Positions 18,596 to 28,493 of a stretch of DNA of 64,000 nt are shown here, in pieces. Made by a program: the position numbers and the translations under genes. The DNA is from Arthrobacter sunyaminii (lineage in GTDB: Bacteria > Actinomycetota > Actinomycetes > Actinomycetales > Micrococcaceae), in assembly GCF_018866305.1 (NCBI RefSeq), contig NZ_CP076456.1:1-64000 (forward strand). Reading direction: 5' to 3'. Numbering within the stretch: position 1 is the first letter of the stretch; every line of letters starts with the position of its first letter. Under the pieces are notes generated by a model that was not told the origin of the DNA, searched no databases, and saw nothing but the letters and a program-made list of their open reading frames with translations.

Positions 18596-20527
18596 TTAGT
18601 CGTCCTTCTTCTTTTTCGCCGGTTCGGACGGCGAAGGATCCGGGGAAGCGGTGGTGCTCGGCGAAGGCTCCTTAGTGGGTTCCGCGGGCGCCTTTGCCAC
18701 TGTCAGGGAGATCGTGGCGCCCTGCTCGACGTCCATGCCGGCGGGAATACTCTGCTCCATCACGATGCCCGGCTCCACCAAAGCGCTCTCGACCTCGTTG
18801 ACGGTGAAGGTCAGCTGCAGGGTCGGATCCGCCAAGATGATCTGCGCGTTCTCCAGCGGGGACCCCACCAGATCCGGGACCGTCACATTGCCGGTGGACA
18901 GCACGAGATCCACCGTGGTTCCCGGCGGGACGGATGCCCCGGTGGCGGGAGTGGTGGACAGGACCCTGCCGGCGGCCACCGTGGCGCTGTTGGCTTCGTT
19001 TGTGGTTCCGCCCTGCAGACCAAGGGATCGGAGGGTATCCCGGGCTTCCGGCTCGGTCTTCCCGGCCAGGTCCGGAATCACGACCGTTGACGGCCCCTGC
19101 GAGATGAACAGGGTGACCTTGCGGTCCACCGGAACATCGGTACCGCCCTCGGGCTCGGTTCCGATGGCCAGGCCGGCCTTCACTGTGTCGCTGTACTGCG
19201 GCTCGATGGTGGGCGGCCCAAAGCCGGCGTCCATGATGATGTTCAGGGCATCTGTCTGCGTCTTGGACTGGACGTTGGGCATCACCTTGGTTACCGGTGC
19301 GGTTTCCTTGGGATTGAGCATGTTGTAGGCCATCACCGAACCGGCTCCGAGCAGAAGAATCAGAACAATGATCAGCGTGGTGATCCATGCCCGGCGCCGG
19401 GCCTTCTGGTCCGGATCCCGGTCTCCGGTGTTGCCGATGGCCAGTGCCGCCGGCATATCGCCGTCGTGGTTGCCTGCCTCGTCCGGAGCAGTGGTGAGCG
19501 GTCCGCCGGACTGGACCCGGGCCATGGCCCGGGTCCTGGGTTCGTCCTCAATCGGGCTGACATCCACGGCGCGACGTTTGGCGGGGGACACTGTCAGTGC
19601 CTCGGTCGGATGGGTGGCAGGGGACGGATCATCGGCGGCAGGAGCCCCGCTCCGGGCGCGTAGGAGCGCCTCGCGGAACTCGTGGGCGTCCTGGTAACGG
19701 TCAGCACGGTCCTTGGCCAGGCCGCGTTTGAGTACGGCATCAAGTGCCGCCGGTATCTCCGGGTTGAAGCTGCTGGCTGCCGGCGGGACTTCCCGGACAT
19801 GCTGGTACGCCACGGAGACCGGACTGTCGCCGATGAAAGGCGGACGTCCCGCGAGCATTTCAAAGAGCAGGCAGGCAGCCGAGTACAGGTCGCTGCGGGC
19901 ATCCACGGTTTCTCCGCGGGCCTGTTCCGGCGACAGATACTGCGCGGTGCCGATAACCGCCTGGGTCTGCGTCATGGTGGCAGCGGAGTCAGCCATGGCC
20001 CGGGCGATCCCGAAATCCATGACCTTGACGCCGCCGTCGGAGGTCACCATGACGTTGGCGGGTTTGATGTCCCGGTGCACGATTCCTGACCGGTGGCTGT
20101 ATTCCAGTGCGGAAAGGACTCCGAGGGCGTAATCGACCGCCTTTTCGGTGGTGATTTCGCCGCTCTTGACCAGCTCCCGGATAGTGCGGCCCGGGACATA
20201 CTCCATCACGATGAAGGGCAGGCGCACATCCTCGGGAGAGGCTCCGGGGGATTCCTGATCACCGGTGTCGTAGACGCTGACGACGGCGGGGTGGTTCAGT
20301 CCTGCGACGGCCTGGGCCTCACGCCTGAACCTGGACTGGAAAAGCGGATCGCGGGCGAGATCAGGGCGCAGAACCTTAATGGCAACGGAACGGCCCAGCC
20401 TGATGTCACGGCCCAGGTACACGTCAGCCATGCCGCCGCGCCCAATGAGCTCGCCGATCTCGTAACGGTCGTTGAGTACCCGTTCTGTGTTCAGTGTGGG
20501 GTGTCCTTTAAGGAATTCAGCGCTCAT
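18596..20527 (-). CDS. pknB: Ser/Thr protein kinase PknB with PASTA domains
   Basis: PknB is a transmembrane receptor-like kinase that senses muropeptides or lipid II and controls cell-wall growth and division. The 643-aa protein has a kinase domain (about 22-285; glycine loop GRGGMADVYLG, catalytic HRDIKPAN at 151, DFG at 171), a Thr-rich activation loop (ATMTQTQAVIGT), a juxtamembrane linker, one transmembrane helix (about 380-400) and three extracellular PASTA repeats (PNVQSKTQTDALNII..., IPDLAGKTEPEARDTL..., VPDLVGSPLENAQII...). It ends with a Lys-rich tail. It is the last gene of the operon, six bases after pknA. Confidence 0.97.
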   Translation of the reverse strand: MSAEFLKGHPTLNTERVLNDRYEIGELIGRGGMADVYLGRDIRLGRSVAIKVLRPDLARDPLFQSRFRREAQAVAGLNHPAVVSVYDTGDQESPGASPEDVRLPFIVMEYVPGRTIRELVKSGEITTEKAVDYALGVLSALEYSHRSGIVHRDIKPANVMVTSDGGVKVMDFGIARAMADSAATMTQTQAVIGTAQYLSPEQARGETVDARSDLYSAACLLFEMLAGRPPFIGDSPVSVAYQHVREVPPAASSFNPEIPAALDAVLKRGLAKDRADRYQDAHEFREALLRARSGAPAADDPSPATHPTEALTVSPAKRRAVDVSPIEDEPRTRAMARVQSGGPLTTAPDEAGNHDGDMPAALAIGNTGDRDPDQKARRRAWITTLIIVLILLLGAGSVMAYNMLNPKETAPVTKVMPNVQSKTQTDALNIIMDAGFGPPTIEPQYSDTVKAGLAIGTEPEGGTDVPVDRKVTLFISQGPSTVVIPDLAGKTEPEARDTLRSLGLQGGTTNEANSATVAAGRVLSTTPATGASVPPGTTVDLVLSTGNVTVPDLVGSPLENAQIILADPTLQLTFTVNEVESALVEPGIVMEQSIPAGMDVEQGATISLTVAKAPAEPTKEPSPSTTASPDPSPSEPAKKKKDD

Positions 20528-20533
20528 GTCCGC

Positions 20534-22366
20534 TTACCCGGCCGAAGTTGCTGTGTTGGGCTGCGCCGGGGCAGTGTCTGCGGTGGTGGCCGTGGGTTCA
20601 GGCACGCTTGTCGGAGCAGTCGTCTCCACTGCGGGACCCTCGGAGGTGAAGTACGTGACCGTGGAACCCTGCGGCAGGGGTGCACCCTCGGACGGGTTTA
20701 CGGCCAGCACGGTTCCCTGCGGCTGGCTGGACGGCTGGGTGCCGCCGTTGACCGGTACGAGGCCGGCAGCGGTGATCAGCTGTTCGACAGCGTTGGCCGT
20801 CTGGCCGGTCAGACCGCCGGGCACGGTTGTCATCGACTGCGTGGGGGTGGACTCCTCCTCTTCCTCCGGTCCGGTTGACACCGTAACCGTTACCAGGGTG
20901 CCGGCGGGCAGCGGACCGACGGGATTGACGCCGGTAACAATGCCTTCGGGGTAGTCCGAAGACGGCTCGTCAAGCCGGCTGACGGCCAGTCCCAGGTTGG
21001 TCAGTTCTGCCTGGACTTCGTCATAGCTGCGGCCGATGTAGCTGGCGGCGTTCACGGGGATACCCTCGTCGTCCTCCTCCGTGGGAGTGGCCGAAGCGGA
21101 CCGGGAGGTGGTGCTGGGGCTGGGAGCCGCTGAACTGGTGGCCGGAGCCGGGGCGGGATCGTCATCATTGTTTCCCGTCAGTACAACGGCGGCAACCGCC
21201 GCCCCCACCAGCAGCACCAGCAGGGCGATGAGCGGAATGGTCCACGGGCTGCGGCGCTTTGCCGGCGCTTCGTCACCGGTTCCACCGTCATCGCCTGCGT
21301 CGTCGACGTCGTCGACTTCTTCATCGGTCCAGTCGCGTGACGCCGCTACTTCGCCGGTGGCGTCGTCTGCCCCCACTGCTGCCCCTGCAACGGTGGGAAG
21401 GGCTGACGTGGAAGGCGTGGTGTTCACTACGCGGGTAGCGGAAGTGCCGGCTGTCGGGACCGGGGCGGTGACGGCGTCGTCAACGGCAGTTGCTCCGCCG
21501 CCGCCGAAGAGCAGCATGCCGGGCACGGCAGCTTCGGCAGCAGTGATGTCTCCGCGGCGGATGGCGGCGACGGCGCGGGCCAGGGCTTCGGCGTCGGACG
21601 GCCGGTCCGCCGGATCCTTGGCCAGCATGGACATGATCAGCGCACGCACCGGAAGCGGAATGCTCTCGGGCAGCGGAGGCGGCGTGTCATTGACCTGGGC
21701 CAGGGCAATGGCGATCTGGGATTCGCCGGAGAAGGGGCGGGTTCCGGCCAGCAGCTCGTAGCCGATGACACCAAGCGCGTAGATGTCACTGGAACCGGTG
21801 GCCTGCTGCCCGGTGGCCTGTTCGGGTGCCAGGTACTGGGCCGTGCCCATCACCTGGCCGGTAGCGGTCAGCGGCACCTGGTCGGCGAGGCGGGCAATGC
21901 CGAAGTCGGTGATCTTGACCCGGCCGTCGGGCAGGATCAGCAGGTTGCCGGGCTTGACGTCGCGGTGGACCAGTCCCTGCTTGTGGGCTGCAGCCAGCGC
22001 GGTGGCGGTCTGCCCAATAATGGAGAGGGCGCGGTCCGGCGGGAGGCTCTTGTCGCGTTCGATGATGGAGGAAAGCGGCAGGCCGGGCACCAGCTCCATG
22101 ACCAGGTACGCCGAACCTTCCTCTTCGCCGTAGTCAAAGACATTGGCGATGCCCTCGTGGTTCAGGAGGGCAGTGTGGCGCGCCTCGGCCCGGAACCGGT
22201 TGAGGAACCCGGGGTCGCCGGTGTACTCCTCCTTGAGGATCTTAATGGCAACAATGCGGCCCAGGACCAGGTCCCGTGCCTTCCAGACTTCACCCATACC
22301 GCCAATGGCAATACGGTCGGTGAGCTGGAATCTGCCGCCTAAGGTGATTCCCGATGTAGGCCTCAC
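20534..22366 (-). CDS. pknA: Ser/Thr protein kinase PknA-like, with two PASTA-like repeats
   Basis: The 610-aa kinase has its catalytic domain at about residues 12-270 (glycine loop [11 protein letters not shown], Lys42 in [15 protein letters not shown] at 135, DFG near 154, activation loop ending GTAQYLAPE). A long Ala/Asp-rich linker follows, then a transmembrane helix (about 375-397) and an extracellular Ser/Thr-rich region with two PASTA-like repeats ([19 protein letters not shown] and [19 protein letters not shown]). It occupies the pknA slot between pbpA and pknB, but M. tuberculosis PknA lacks PASTA domains. The start overlaps the pbpA stop by four bases, indicating coupled translation. 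Confidence 0.95.
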   Translation of the reverse strand: MRPTSGITLGGRFQLTDRIAIGGMGEVWKARDLVLGRIVAIKILKEEYTGDPGFLNRFRAEARHTALLNHEGIANVFDYGEEEGSAYLVMELVPGLPLSSIIERDKSLPPDRALSIIGQTATALAAAHKQGLVHRDVKPGNLLILPDGRVKITDFGIARLADQVPLTATGQVMGTAQYLAPEQATGQQATGSSDIYALGVIGYELLAGTRPFSGESQIAIALAQVNDTPPPLPESIPLPVRALIMSMLAKDPADRPSDAEALARAVAAIRRGDITAAEAAVPGMLLFGGGGATAVDDAVTAPVPTAGTSATRVVNTTPSTSALPTVAGAAVGADDATGEVAASRDWTDEEVDDVDDAGDDGGTGDEAPAKRRSPWTIPLIALLVLLVGAAVAAVVLTGNNDDDPAPAPATSSAAPSPSTTSRSASATPTEEDDEGIPVNAASYIGRSYDEVQAELTNLGLAVSRLDEPSSDYPEGIVTGVNPVGPLPAGTLVTVTVSTGPEEEEESTPTQSMTTVPGGLTGQTANAVEQLITAAGLVPVNGGTQPSSQPQGTVLAVNPSEGAPLPQGSTVTYFTSEGPAVETTAPTSVPEPTATTADTAPAQPNTATSAG

Positions 22367-23817
22367 TTATTCAACACCGCCTCTAGGAGTTTCTGCGCGC
22401 TTGGAGTGGTCAATTGGGCTCCGGTGGTCAGTTCCACGTCTTCCATGACGACGGAAATGACCACTTCGGGGTTGTCAGCGGGTGCGAAGCCGGTGAACCA
22501 GGCATTATCGCCACGGCCCTCCACTTCCGCCGTGCCGGTTTTGCCGGCCACCTTCACGCCGGGAATCTGCGCTGCGGACGCGGTGCCGTTGTCCACGACG
22601 CCAACCATCCAATCGGTGAGCTGACGGGCGGTTTCCGGGCTCACTGAAGTGTTCAGGACCTCGGGTTCCGGCTCGTCGATGATGGACAGATCGGCGGCCC
22701 GGACGTTGCGGATGAGATTGGGGGTCATCTGCACGCCGTTGTTGGCTATGGCCGCGGACATCATGGCGATTTGAAGCGGCGTGGCCGTGACGCTGTACTG
22801 CCCGATCGATGCCTGGGCCAGCTGCGCCTGGTCCAGTTCCGTGGGGAAGCCGCTGGCTACCACCCGGTCGATACCGCGCTCGGGGAGGTGCAGGGCGGTG
22901 TTCCAGCCGAACTTCTCCGCCTGGGTCACGATCGCCTCTTCACCGAGGTCCCAGGCAATCTGGGCAAAAACGGTGTTGCAGGACTGTTCCAGGGCAAACC
23001 CGATGGTGGCCTCGGAGCGGGTGCCGCAGTTTCCGTTCGTGTAGTTCGGCAGGGAAATGTTCGTGCCTGGAAGGGGAAGGGCCGAGGGATTGTCGATCTG
23101 TGAATCAGCGTTGAAGTCACCCGACTCCAGCGCTGCGGCGGCATCTACGAGCTTGAAAACCGAGCCGGGTGCCAGCAGCGATTCGGTGGCGGCATTGGTG
23201 TAGGGGGACAAGCCTTCCACCGTGAGCAGCTCCTGCATGTTCTGCTCCACGACCTTGGTGTCGTGGCCGGCCAGGAGGTTGGTGTCATAGCTGGGCTTGG
23301 AAACCATGGCCAGGATATTCCCGGTCTTCGGCTCCATCATGACGATGGAGCCCTTCTGCCCTTCAGGAATGAGGTCATAGGCCAGGCGCTGCAGTTCGGG
23401 ATCGATTGTCAGCTCAACAGAGGCACCCTGGGGCTGGTTTCCGGAAACGAGCTGCACCAGGCGGTCGTAGAACTGCTGGTCACTGGTTCCGGTCAGTTCC
23501 TTGTCCATAACCCGCTCCAGCTGCGTGACGCCGCTGACCAGGGAGAAGTACCCGGTGAGCTGCGAATACAGTTCCGGCTCGTAGTACACGCGCTGGAAGT
23601 TGAACTGGTCGCCCGAAGGCACCGATTCCGCGATCGGCGCCCCGTCCACCAGAATTGAGCCGCGGTTCTGGCCGAAGTTCTTATAGATCGTACGGTTGTT
23701 GTTCGGGTTCGCGTTGAGTTCTTCGGCTGCAAAGAACTGGACGTAGGTTAGTGAACCGAGAATGAGGACAAACATGGACAGGGCCACGATCCAGCTGTTC
23801 CGGATGGCTTGATTCAT
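22363..23817 (-). CDS. pbpA: Penicillin-binding protein 2-type transpeptidase PbpA
   Basis: A monofunctional class B PBP that cross-links peptidoglycan with its SEDS partner. From ATG 23815-23817 the protein is 484 aa: a short cytoplasmic start and transmembrane anchor ([21 protein letters not shown]), a pedestal domain, and a transpeptidase domain with SxxK in [12 protein letters not shown] in LEQSCNTVF and KTGT in [12 protein letters not shown]. The start overlaps the rodA stop (ATGA) and the stop overlaps the pknA start, so the operon is translationally coupled. A longer open frame upstream is shadow sequence of rodA. Confidence 0.96.
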   Translation of the reverse strand: MNQAIRNSWIVALSMFVLILGSLTYVQFFAAEELNANPNNNRTIYKNFGQNRGSILVDGAPIAESVPSGDQFNFQRVYYEPELYSQLTGYFSLVSGVTQLERVMDKELTGTSDQQFYDRLVQLVSGNQPQGASVELTIDPELQRLAYDLIPEGQKGSIVMMEPKTGNILAMVSKPSYDTNLLAGHDTKVVEQNMQELLTVEGLSPYTNAATESLLAPGSVFKLVDAAAALESGDFNADSQIDNPSALPLPGTNISLPNYTNGNCGTRSEATIGFALEQSCNTVFAQIAWDLGEEAIVTQAEKFGWNTALHLPERGIDRVVASGFPTELDQAQLAQASIGQYSVTATPLQIAMMSAAIANNGVQMTPNLIRNVRAADLSIIDEPEPEVLNTSVSPETARQLTDWMVGVVDNGTASAAQIPGVKVAGKTGTAEVEGRGDNAWFTGFAPADNPEVVISVVMEDVELTTGAQLTTPSAQKLLEAVLNK

Positions 23818-25232
23818 GAGCCGCTTGCCTCCTTTTTCCTCAGTGAGCGTTTGCGCGGGGCCGGCTCTGCACCGGCATCCTGCATGGCTGGAACCATGGG
23901 ACCGCGCATCGGGCCCATCGCGGCCGGGCGCCGGGCGGCCTCGGAGATCAGCAGCAGCAGGGCAACAATGATCCAGTTGGCCAGCAGCGAGGAGCCGCCG
24001 GCGGACATGAACGGCGTGGTCAGCCCGGTCAGCGGGATCAGGCGGGTCACGCCGCCGATCACCACGAAGCACTGCAGCGCGATGGTGAAGGACAATCCGC
24101 AGGCCAGCAGTTTGCCGAACCCGTCACGGGTCCCCAGGGCTGCACGGAATCCGCGGGAGACCAGGAGCACGTACAGCAGCACGATGGCGAAGATGCCGAT
24201 GAGGCCGAGTTCTTCGCCCAGGGCGGCAATGATCATGTCTGAATTGGCGTAGATGACCAGATCAGGCCGGCCCTGTCCCAGTCCGGTTCCGGCGAGTCCG
24301 CCGCTGGCCAGGCCAAACAGGCCCTGGACCACCTGCCAGCTGCCGCCCGGACGGTCGATAACCTCCGGGTCGAAGGCGTTGATCCAGCCGTCGATCCGCA
24401 GTGCGACGTGGCTGAAGAGCTGCATGGCAACAAGGCCGCCTGCGGTGAGCAGGGCAACACCGATGAGGACCCAGCTGACGCGGCTCGTGGCCACGTAGAT
24501 CATCGCCATGAAAAGGCCGAAGAACAGGATGGAGGACCCCAGATCGCGCTGCAGGACCAGCACTCCGATGCTGACGAGCCAGGCCGCGATCATGGGGCCA
24601 AGGTCCTTGAACCGGGGCAGCTGCAGCGGGCCTACCTTTCGGCCGGCCAGCAGGATGAGGTCGCGGTTGGTGGATAGATACCCGGCAAAGAATATAGCGA
24701 GGGTGATTTTAGCGATTTCTCCGGGCTGGAATGTTCCGGAGCCAACCTGGATCCAAATGCGCGCGCCGTTGAGTTCCAGTCCGATGGGTGTCAGAGGCAG
24801 GAGCAGGAGGATGGCGCTGACGATCAGTGAAATATAGGTGTACCGGCGAAGGATCCGGTGGTCCTTGATGACAAAGAACACGGCGATTGCCGCGGCGACG
24901 GCGACGGCGCTCCAGAGCAGCTGCCGGTCAGCGGCGGTCTCGTTGTTCGCGATGTCCAGGCGGTGGATCATGGCGAGGCCGATTCCGTTGAGCGCCGTGA
25001 CGATCGGAAGTATTACCGGGTCGGCATATTTAGCACGGATCCGGAGGACTATGTGGAAGGCAAGAACCAGTCCCACGAGGGTGGCTCCCTGGGTCCAGAA
25101 ATCCGAGTCGAAGGCACGGTCCTGGTCCAGGCCAACCACCATGTTGGCGCCAACGCCCACAAGGAGGGCAAGGAGCAGCAGTAGGGCCTCGATGTTGCGC
25201 CGGGGTTTGGGCACTGTCAGCACATCAGACAT
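23814..25232 (-). CDS. rodA: SEDS-family peptidoglycan polymerase (FtsW/RodA/SpoVE)
   Basis: A polytopic membrane glycosyltransferase that polymerises lipid II, paired with the class B PBP encoded next to it. The 472-aa protein has about ten to twelve hydrophobic helices and SEDS hallmarks (GVGANMVVGLD start region, the GARIWIQVGSGTFQPGEIAK loop, RDLGSSILFFG, GEELGLIG, and near the end TTPFMSAGGSSLLANW). The C-terminus is a basic cytoplasmic tail. Position between pstP and pbpA matches the rodA gene of other Actinobacteria. Its start overlaps the pstP stop by one base (TAATG). Confidence 0.96.
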   Translation of the reverse strand: MSDVLTVPKPRRNIEALLLLLALLVGVGANMVVGLDQDRAFDSDFWTQGATLVGLVLAFHIVLRIRAKYADPVILPIVTALNGIGLAMIHRLDIANNETAADRQLLWSAVAVAAAIAVFFVIKDHRILRRYTYISLIVSAILLLLPLTPIGLELNGARIWIQVGSGTFQPGEIAKITLAIFFAGYLSTNRDLILLAGRKVGPLQLPRFKDLGPMIAAWLVSIGVLVLQRDLGSSILFFGLFMAMIYVATSRVSWVLIGVALLTAGGLVAMQLFSHVALRIDGWINAFDPEVIDRPGGSWQVVQGLFGLASGGLAGTGLGQGRPDLVIYANSDMIIAALGEELGLIGIFAIVLLYVLLVSRGFRAALGTRDGFGKLLACGLSFTIALQCFVVIGGVTRLIPLTGLTTPFMSAGGSSLLANWIIVALLLLISEAARRPAAMGPMRGPMVPAMQDAGAEPAPRKRSLRKKEASGS

Positions 25233-26722
25233 TACTTCCGCCCTCCGCAGTTGTCGGGATCGGCAGCGGACTGGGCGGCCGCGGTGGATCCGGCGGACGC
25301 CGTGGGGCTGGGAACGGGACTGGCGGTGGCCTTCACCGGTGTAGCAGGAGCGGAGGGGCCGCAGCTGTTGATGCGCGCGGTGCCCCGGAGGTCTTCAACA
25401 ATTTGCTCGGCATGCAGCAGGTCCTTGGCGGGAATGGTGCCCTCAACCCGGTTGCGCTGGTATTCCGGCAGGCTGTCCAGGGGGATGTCGGTCTGCTCTG
25501 TGACGGAGGAAAGCTTGATGGGGCCAAGGGACTGGGAGACGCCGTTGTAAATAGCGACGTTGCTGTCACTGGAACCCACGTAGTAGCGGGTTTGGGTCCA
25601 GGTGTAGCCAACCCAGAGAACAGCCGCGAGCAGAACCGCCAGCAGGGCAAGGAACGCCGGGACAATCCAGCGGCGCTTCGGCGCCGCTTCGGGTTGCTCA
25701 GGGGCGGCCGGCTCTGACCCGGGGGGCGCCTTGTGGGTCAGCAGACGGGCTGCACGGCGCTCGGCAGAGCGCTTGGTGACAATCGGGATCTGGCCGGTCT
25801 CGGTGGCAAGGGATGCTGCACCCACCAGAATGTGGGGACGTGAGGAAAGGTCCTGGCGGATCAGCTCCGCCCGGGCGGGTTCGTCGTCGTCTGCCTCCGA
25901 GTCTCCCGGATCCCGTTCCGTCAAGGCAACAGCGGGCGATTCAGTGCCTGCGGCGCCTGGTGCGGAGACGGGCACATCCGCCGCCGGGGAATCATCCGGA
26001 ACTTCTTCGATTTCCAGGACGGCAACCGTCACGTTGTCAGGTGAGCCTCCGGAGAGGGTGAGCTCAACCAGGGTGTCGACGCAGCGCTGGAGGTCGCTGG
26101 TGCCCCGCAGGACGTTCTCTATGTCGGAGTCCCTCAGGACCGCGGTCAGCCCGTCGGAGCACAGGAGCCATTTTTCGCCCGGCTCCACTTCAAAGGTGGC
26201 CAGATCAAGTTCGGGACTGGCATCCACGTCGCCCAGAACGCGCATCAGGACATTCTTGTGGGGGTGGACTTCGGCTTCTTCGGGTCGAAGGCGGCCCTCG
26301 TCGATCAGCCGCTGGACAAAAGTATGGTCAATGCTGATCTGCTCAAAAACACCGTCTTTGAGGCGGTAGGCGCGTGAATCGCCGATGTGGGCGAAGGCAA
26401 ACCTGTTCCCGTGGAGCAGGAGTGCGGTCACCGTTGTTCCCATGCCGGACAGCTGCGGGCTGGTGGTCACCAGTTCCGAGAGCAGCGAATTCGCCGCCTG
26501 AATCTCGTCTGCGAGCACGGTGAGGGGTTCGTCGTCGTGCGCTCCGCGGTCCAGGTGCACCAGATCCAGGACGGTGGAAGCGGAAGCGACGTTGCCGCCG
26601 GCATGGCCGCCCATGCCGTCGGCAACAACGGCAAGATAGCGGCCGACATAGGCGGAATCGTCATTCTTCAGACGAACCATGCCCACATCGGACCGTGCTG
26701 CGTATTTGAGGACCAGAGCCAC
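25232..26722 (-). CDS. pstP: PP2C-family Ser/Thr phosphatase PstP
   Basis: The phosphatase that reverses PknA/PknB phosphorylation. The 496-aa product has an N-terminal PP2C domain (about 1-240) with the metal-binding motifs VVADGMGGHAGGN, FAHIGDSRAYRLKDG, LCSDGLT and GGSPDNVTV. A charged cytoplasmic linker of about 100 residues, one transmembrane helix (about 350-372) and a Ser/Thr-rich outer domain ending DNCGGRK follow. The start lies two bases after fhaB, and the stop overlaps rodA. Gene order fhaA-fhaB-pstP-rodA-pbpA-pknA-pknB is the conserved actinobacterial operon. Confidence 0.96.
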   Translation of the reverse strand: MALVLKYAARSDVGMVRLKNDDSAYVGRYLAVVADGMGGHAGGNVASASTVLDLVHLDRGAHDDEPLTVLADEIQAANSLLSELVTTSPQLSGMGTTVTALLLHGNRFAFAHIGDSRAYRLKDGVFEQISIDHTFVQRLIDEGRLRPEEAEVHPHKNVLMRVLGDVDASPELDLATFEVEPGEKWLLCSDGLTAVLRDSDIENVLRGTSDLQRCVDTLVELTLSGGSPDNVTVAVLEIEEVPDDSPAADVPVSAPGAAGTESPAVALTERDPGDSEADDDEPARAELIRQDLSSRPHILVGAASLATETGQIPIVTKRSAERRAARLLTHKAPPGSEPAAPEQPEAAPKRRWIVPAFLALLAVLLAAVLWVGYTWTQTRYYVGSSDSNVAIYNGVSQSLGPIKLSSVTEQTDIPLDSLPEYQRNRVEGTIPAKDLLHAEQIVEDLRGTARINSCGPSAPATPVKATASPVPSPTASAGSTAAAQSAADPDNCGGRK

Positions 26723-26724
26723 GG

Positions 26725-27210
26725 TTAGGGCCTCAACTCAAGGACCGTCTTACCGATGCGGATAGGAACCCCGGGTTCCACCGGCAGGGCGCGCGTGAGC
26801 TGGCTGCCGCCCAGGAAGGTGCCGTTGGTGGATCCAAGATCTTCAATAAACCAGCGGCTTCCCTGGGGGAACAGGCGGGCGTGCCGGCCTGAGGCATAGT
26901 CGTCTTCGAGCACGAGCGTTGCTTCCTGCGCGCGGCCCAGAAGAATGGGGCTTGAGGCCAGCTCCAGGGTGGTGCCGCGCAGGGGACCTTCCGTCACGAA
27001 AACCTGACGTGCGGGGAGTTTTGCCGGGGCGGGGACCTGCTTCTCCAATTCGGGATTCTTGCGGATCTGCCGGGCAGTGGGTGTGCCGGTGCGGTTGCGG
27101 CTTCCCACCACCAAATCACGCCGGATGGCACCGACAACACTGATCACCATGAGCCACAGCAGGAGCAGGAACCCGTACCGGAGCAGGGTCAAAACCAAAC
27201 TACCGTCCAC
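26725..27210 (-). CDS. fhaB: FHA-domain membrane protein FhaB (FipA-like partner)
   Basis: A 161-aa protein with an N-terminal transmembrane helix (LRYGFLLLLWLMVISVVGAI, residues about 10-29), a linker and a C-terminal FHA domain (about 80-160; ILLGRAQEATLVLEDDYASG, RHARLFPQGSRW and GSTNGTFLGG). FHA domains bind phosphothreonine, here most likely on PknA/PknB targets; the M. tuberculosis counterpart FhaB/FipA links the kinases to division and wall synthesis. The GTG start overlaps the fhaA stop by one base. Confidence 0.94.
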   Translation of the reverse strand: MDGSLVLTLLRYGFLLLLWLMVISVVGAIRRDLVVGSRNRTGTPTARQIRKNPELEKQVPAPAKLPARQVFVTEGPLRGTTLELASSPILLGRAQEATLVLEDDYASGRHARLFPQGSRWFIEDLGSTNGTFLGGSQLTRALPVEPGVPIRIGKTVLELRP

Positions 27211-27938
27211 TAACGTCCTCCGGTCCGAACAGGAAGGAGGCGGAAGGTGATGCGGGTGCGGCCCATCGCGATCGTTGAACCATCCGTGAGATCTGCTTCC
27301 CCTTGTACTTTTTGGCCGTTGACGAAGCTTCCGTTTGTGGAGCCAAGGTCGATGGCGCGGCTAACACCGTTTTCGGTGCGGATTTCAAGATGCCGGCGGG
27401 ATACGCCGGTGTCATCAACGAGGATATCGGCTTCGGAGGAGCGTCCGAGCACCACGGACGGAGCATTGAGTGAATACCGCTGCCCGTCGATGTCCAGGAC
27501 CGGCTGCATGCGGGCGGGTGTCTGGCGCGGGGCGGGCGGGGCCGGCTGACGCGGTGCAGGACTGCCCGCCTTTTCTGTGGCGGAGTCAACCTCCAGCACT
27601 CCGGCTTTCAGCGATGAATCGCGGGTGAAGGACACCCGCACCGGACCCTGAAGGGTGTACGACTGGCTCCTGGCGTGCTTAATGACCACATCGCACAGCT
27701 CCTCGGCCAGCGGGGCCCCCCACTCCTGGGCACGCTGGAAGTCTGCATCGGACAGGCGGGCAGTGAAGACATTAGGTGCCAGTGTTCGTCCCTGCCCCAC
27801 GGTGAAGGAACGCTCATCAAGTTCGCGCCGCAGGGCGATGGCCAGCTCAAGGGGTTCCACCCGGCCTGAAGACCCTGTGGAGAAGGCACCTCGTACAACT
27901 TTTTCGATGCCGCGTTCAACGTTATCGAGTAAGCCCAT
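27210..27938 (-). CDS. fhaA: DUF3662 and FHA domain protein FhaA
   Basis: The first gene of the kinase operon, 242 aa from ATG 27936-27938, five bases after a consensus AAGGAGG ribosome site. Residues 1-120 form the DUF3662 domain (MGLLDNVERGIEKVVRGAFS..., ELAIALRRELDERSF), a Pro-rich linker follows, and the C-terminal FHA domain (about 150-240) shows VVLGRSSEADILVDDTGVSR, RHLEIRTENG and GSTNGSFVNG. FhaA binds phosphorylated partners such as MviN in mycobacteria and couples kinase signalling to peptidoglycan synthesis. The linker is shorter than in M. tuberculosis FhaA. Confidence 0.95.
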   Translation of the reverse strand: MGLLDNVERGIEKVVRGAFSTGSSGRVEPLELAIALRRELDERSFTVGQGRTLAPNVFTARLSDADFQRAQEWGAPLAEELCDVVIKHARSQSYTLQGPVRVSFTRDSSLKAGVLEVDSATEKAGSPAPRQPAPPAPRQTPARMQPVLDIDGQRYSLNAPSVVLGRSSEADILVDDTGVSRRHLEIRTENGVSRAIDLGSTNGSFVNGQKVQGEADLTDGSTIAMGRTRITFRLLPVRTGGR

Positions 27939-28303
27939 GTTCGCCTCCTTCCCTATCCTCTGTCCGGACTGTCCGGTTGAATCCGGAGCGTCTCCAAGGC
28001 AGGCCAAGGATACAAAGCTCCTCTTCGATACTACTCATCTCTCCCAACAAACAACGTAACGGCTTCACGACGGTTCCCCTGCGGCGAAACGGCCGGGATC
28101 TCTGGGGCGGAGGGCTCCTGCCCGTCCGGATCCACGGCTGCTGGGGCCGCAAAATCCGCGTCACGGCGGGGAACTTGGCGTCCCCGGACGGCCGTTTAGG
28201 TGTTTGGGGAAATTGTGGGTATGCTTGATTCTGCTGTTCCCGAGGAATTGAGACGCAGAAGGTCGTGAGACTGAATGCACACTCACCGAGGGAAACCATT
28301 TTT
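27939..28303. promoter_or_regulatory. fhaA operon / tRNA-Leu divergent intergenic region
   Basis: No gene is convincing in these 365 bases. The region must contain the minus-strand promoter of the fhaA-pknB operon and the plus-strand promoter of tRNA-Leu, but I could not fix either. A 13-base palindrome CCGGACTGTCCGG lies at 27964-27976, about 25 bases upstream of the fhaA start, and is a possible operator or hairpin near the ribosome site. Confidence 0.4.
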
Positions 28304-28386
28304 GCGCGAGTGGCGGAACGGCAGACGCGCTGGCTTCAGGTGCCAGTGTCCGAAAGGGCGTGGGGGTTCAAATCCCCCCTCGCGCA
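28304..28386 (+). tRNA. tRNA-Leu (CAG)
   Basis: An 83-base class II tRNA: acceptor GCGCGAG/CTCGCGC, anticodon stem CTGGC/GCCAG with loop TTCAGGT giving anticodon CAG, a variable arm (TGTCCGAAAGGGCG) and T-arm GGGGGTTCAAATCCCCC. CCA is not encoded. Confidence 0.97.
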
Positions 28387-28395
28387 CAAACAGAA

Positions 28396-28430
28396 TCACC
28401 CCGGTTGAAGAAACCGGGGTGATTTTTTTA
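28396..28430 (+). terminator. Terminator after tRNA-Leu
   Basis: The perfect stem ATCACCCCGGTT / AACCGGGGTGAT with a short loop is followed by TTTTTTTA, a classic intrinsic terminator ten bases after the tRNA. Confidence 0.95.
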
Positions 28431-28493
28431 TGTCCTGGTCCGTGTGCTGTTCCCCGGGCCGGGGGGAGCAGCACACGGACAGGACGCTGGCAG

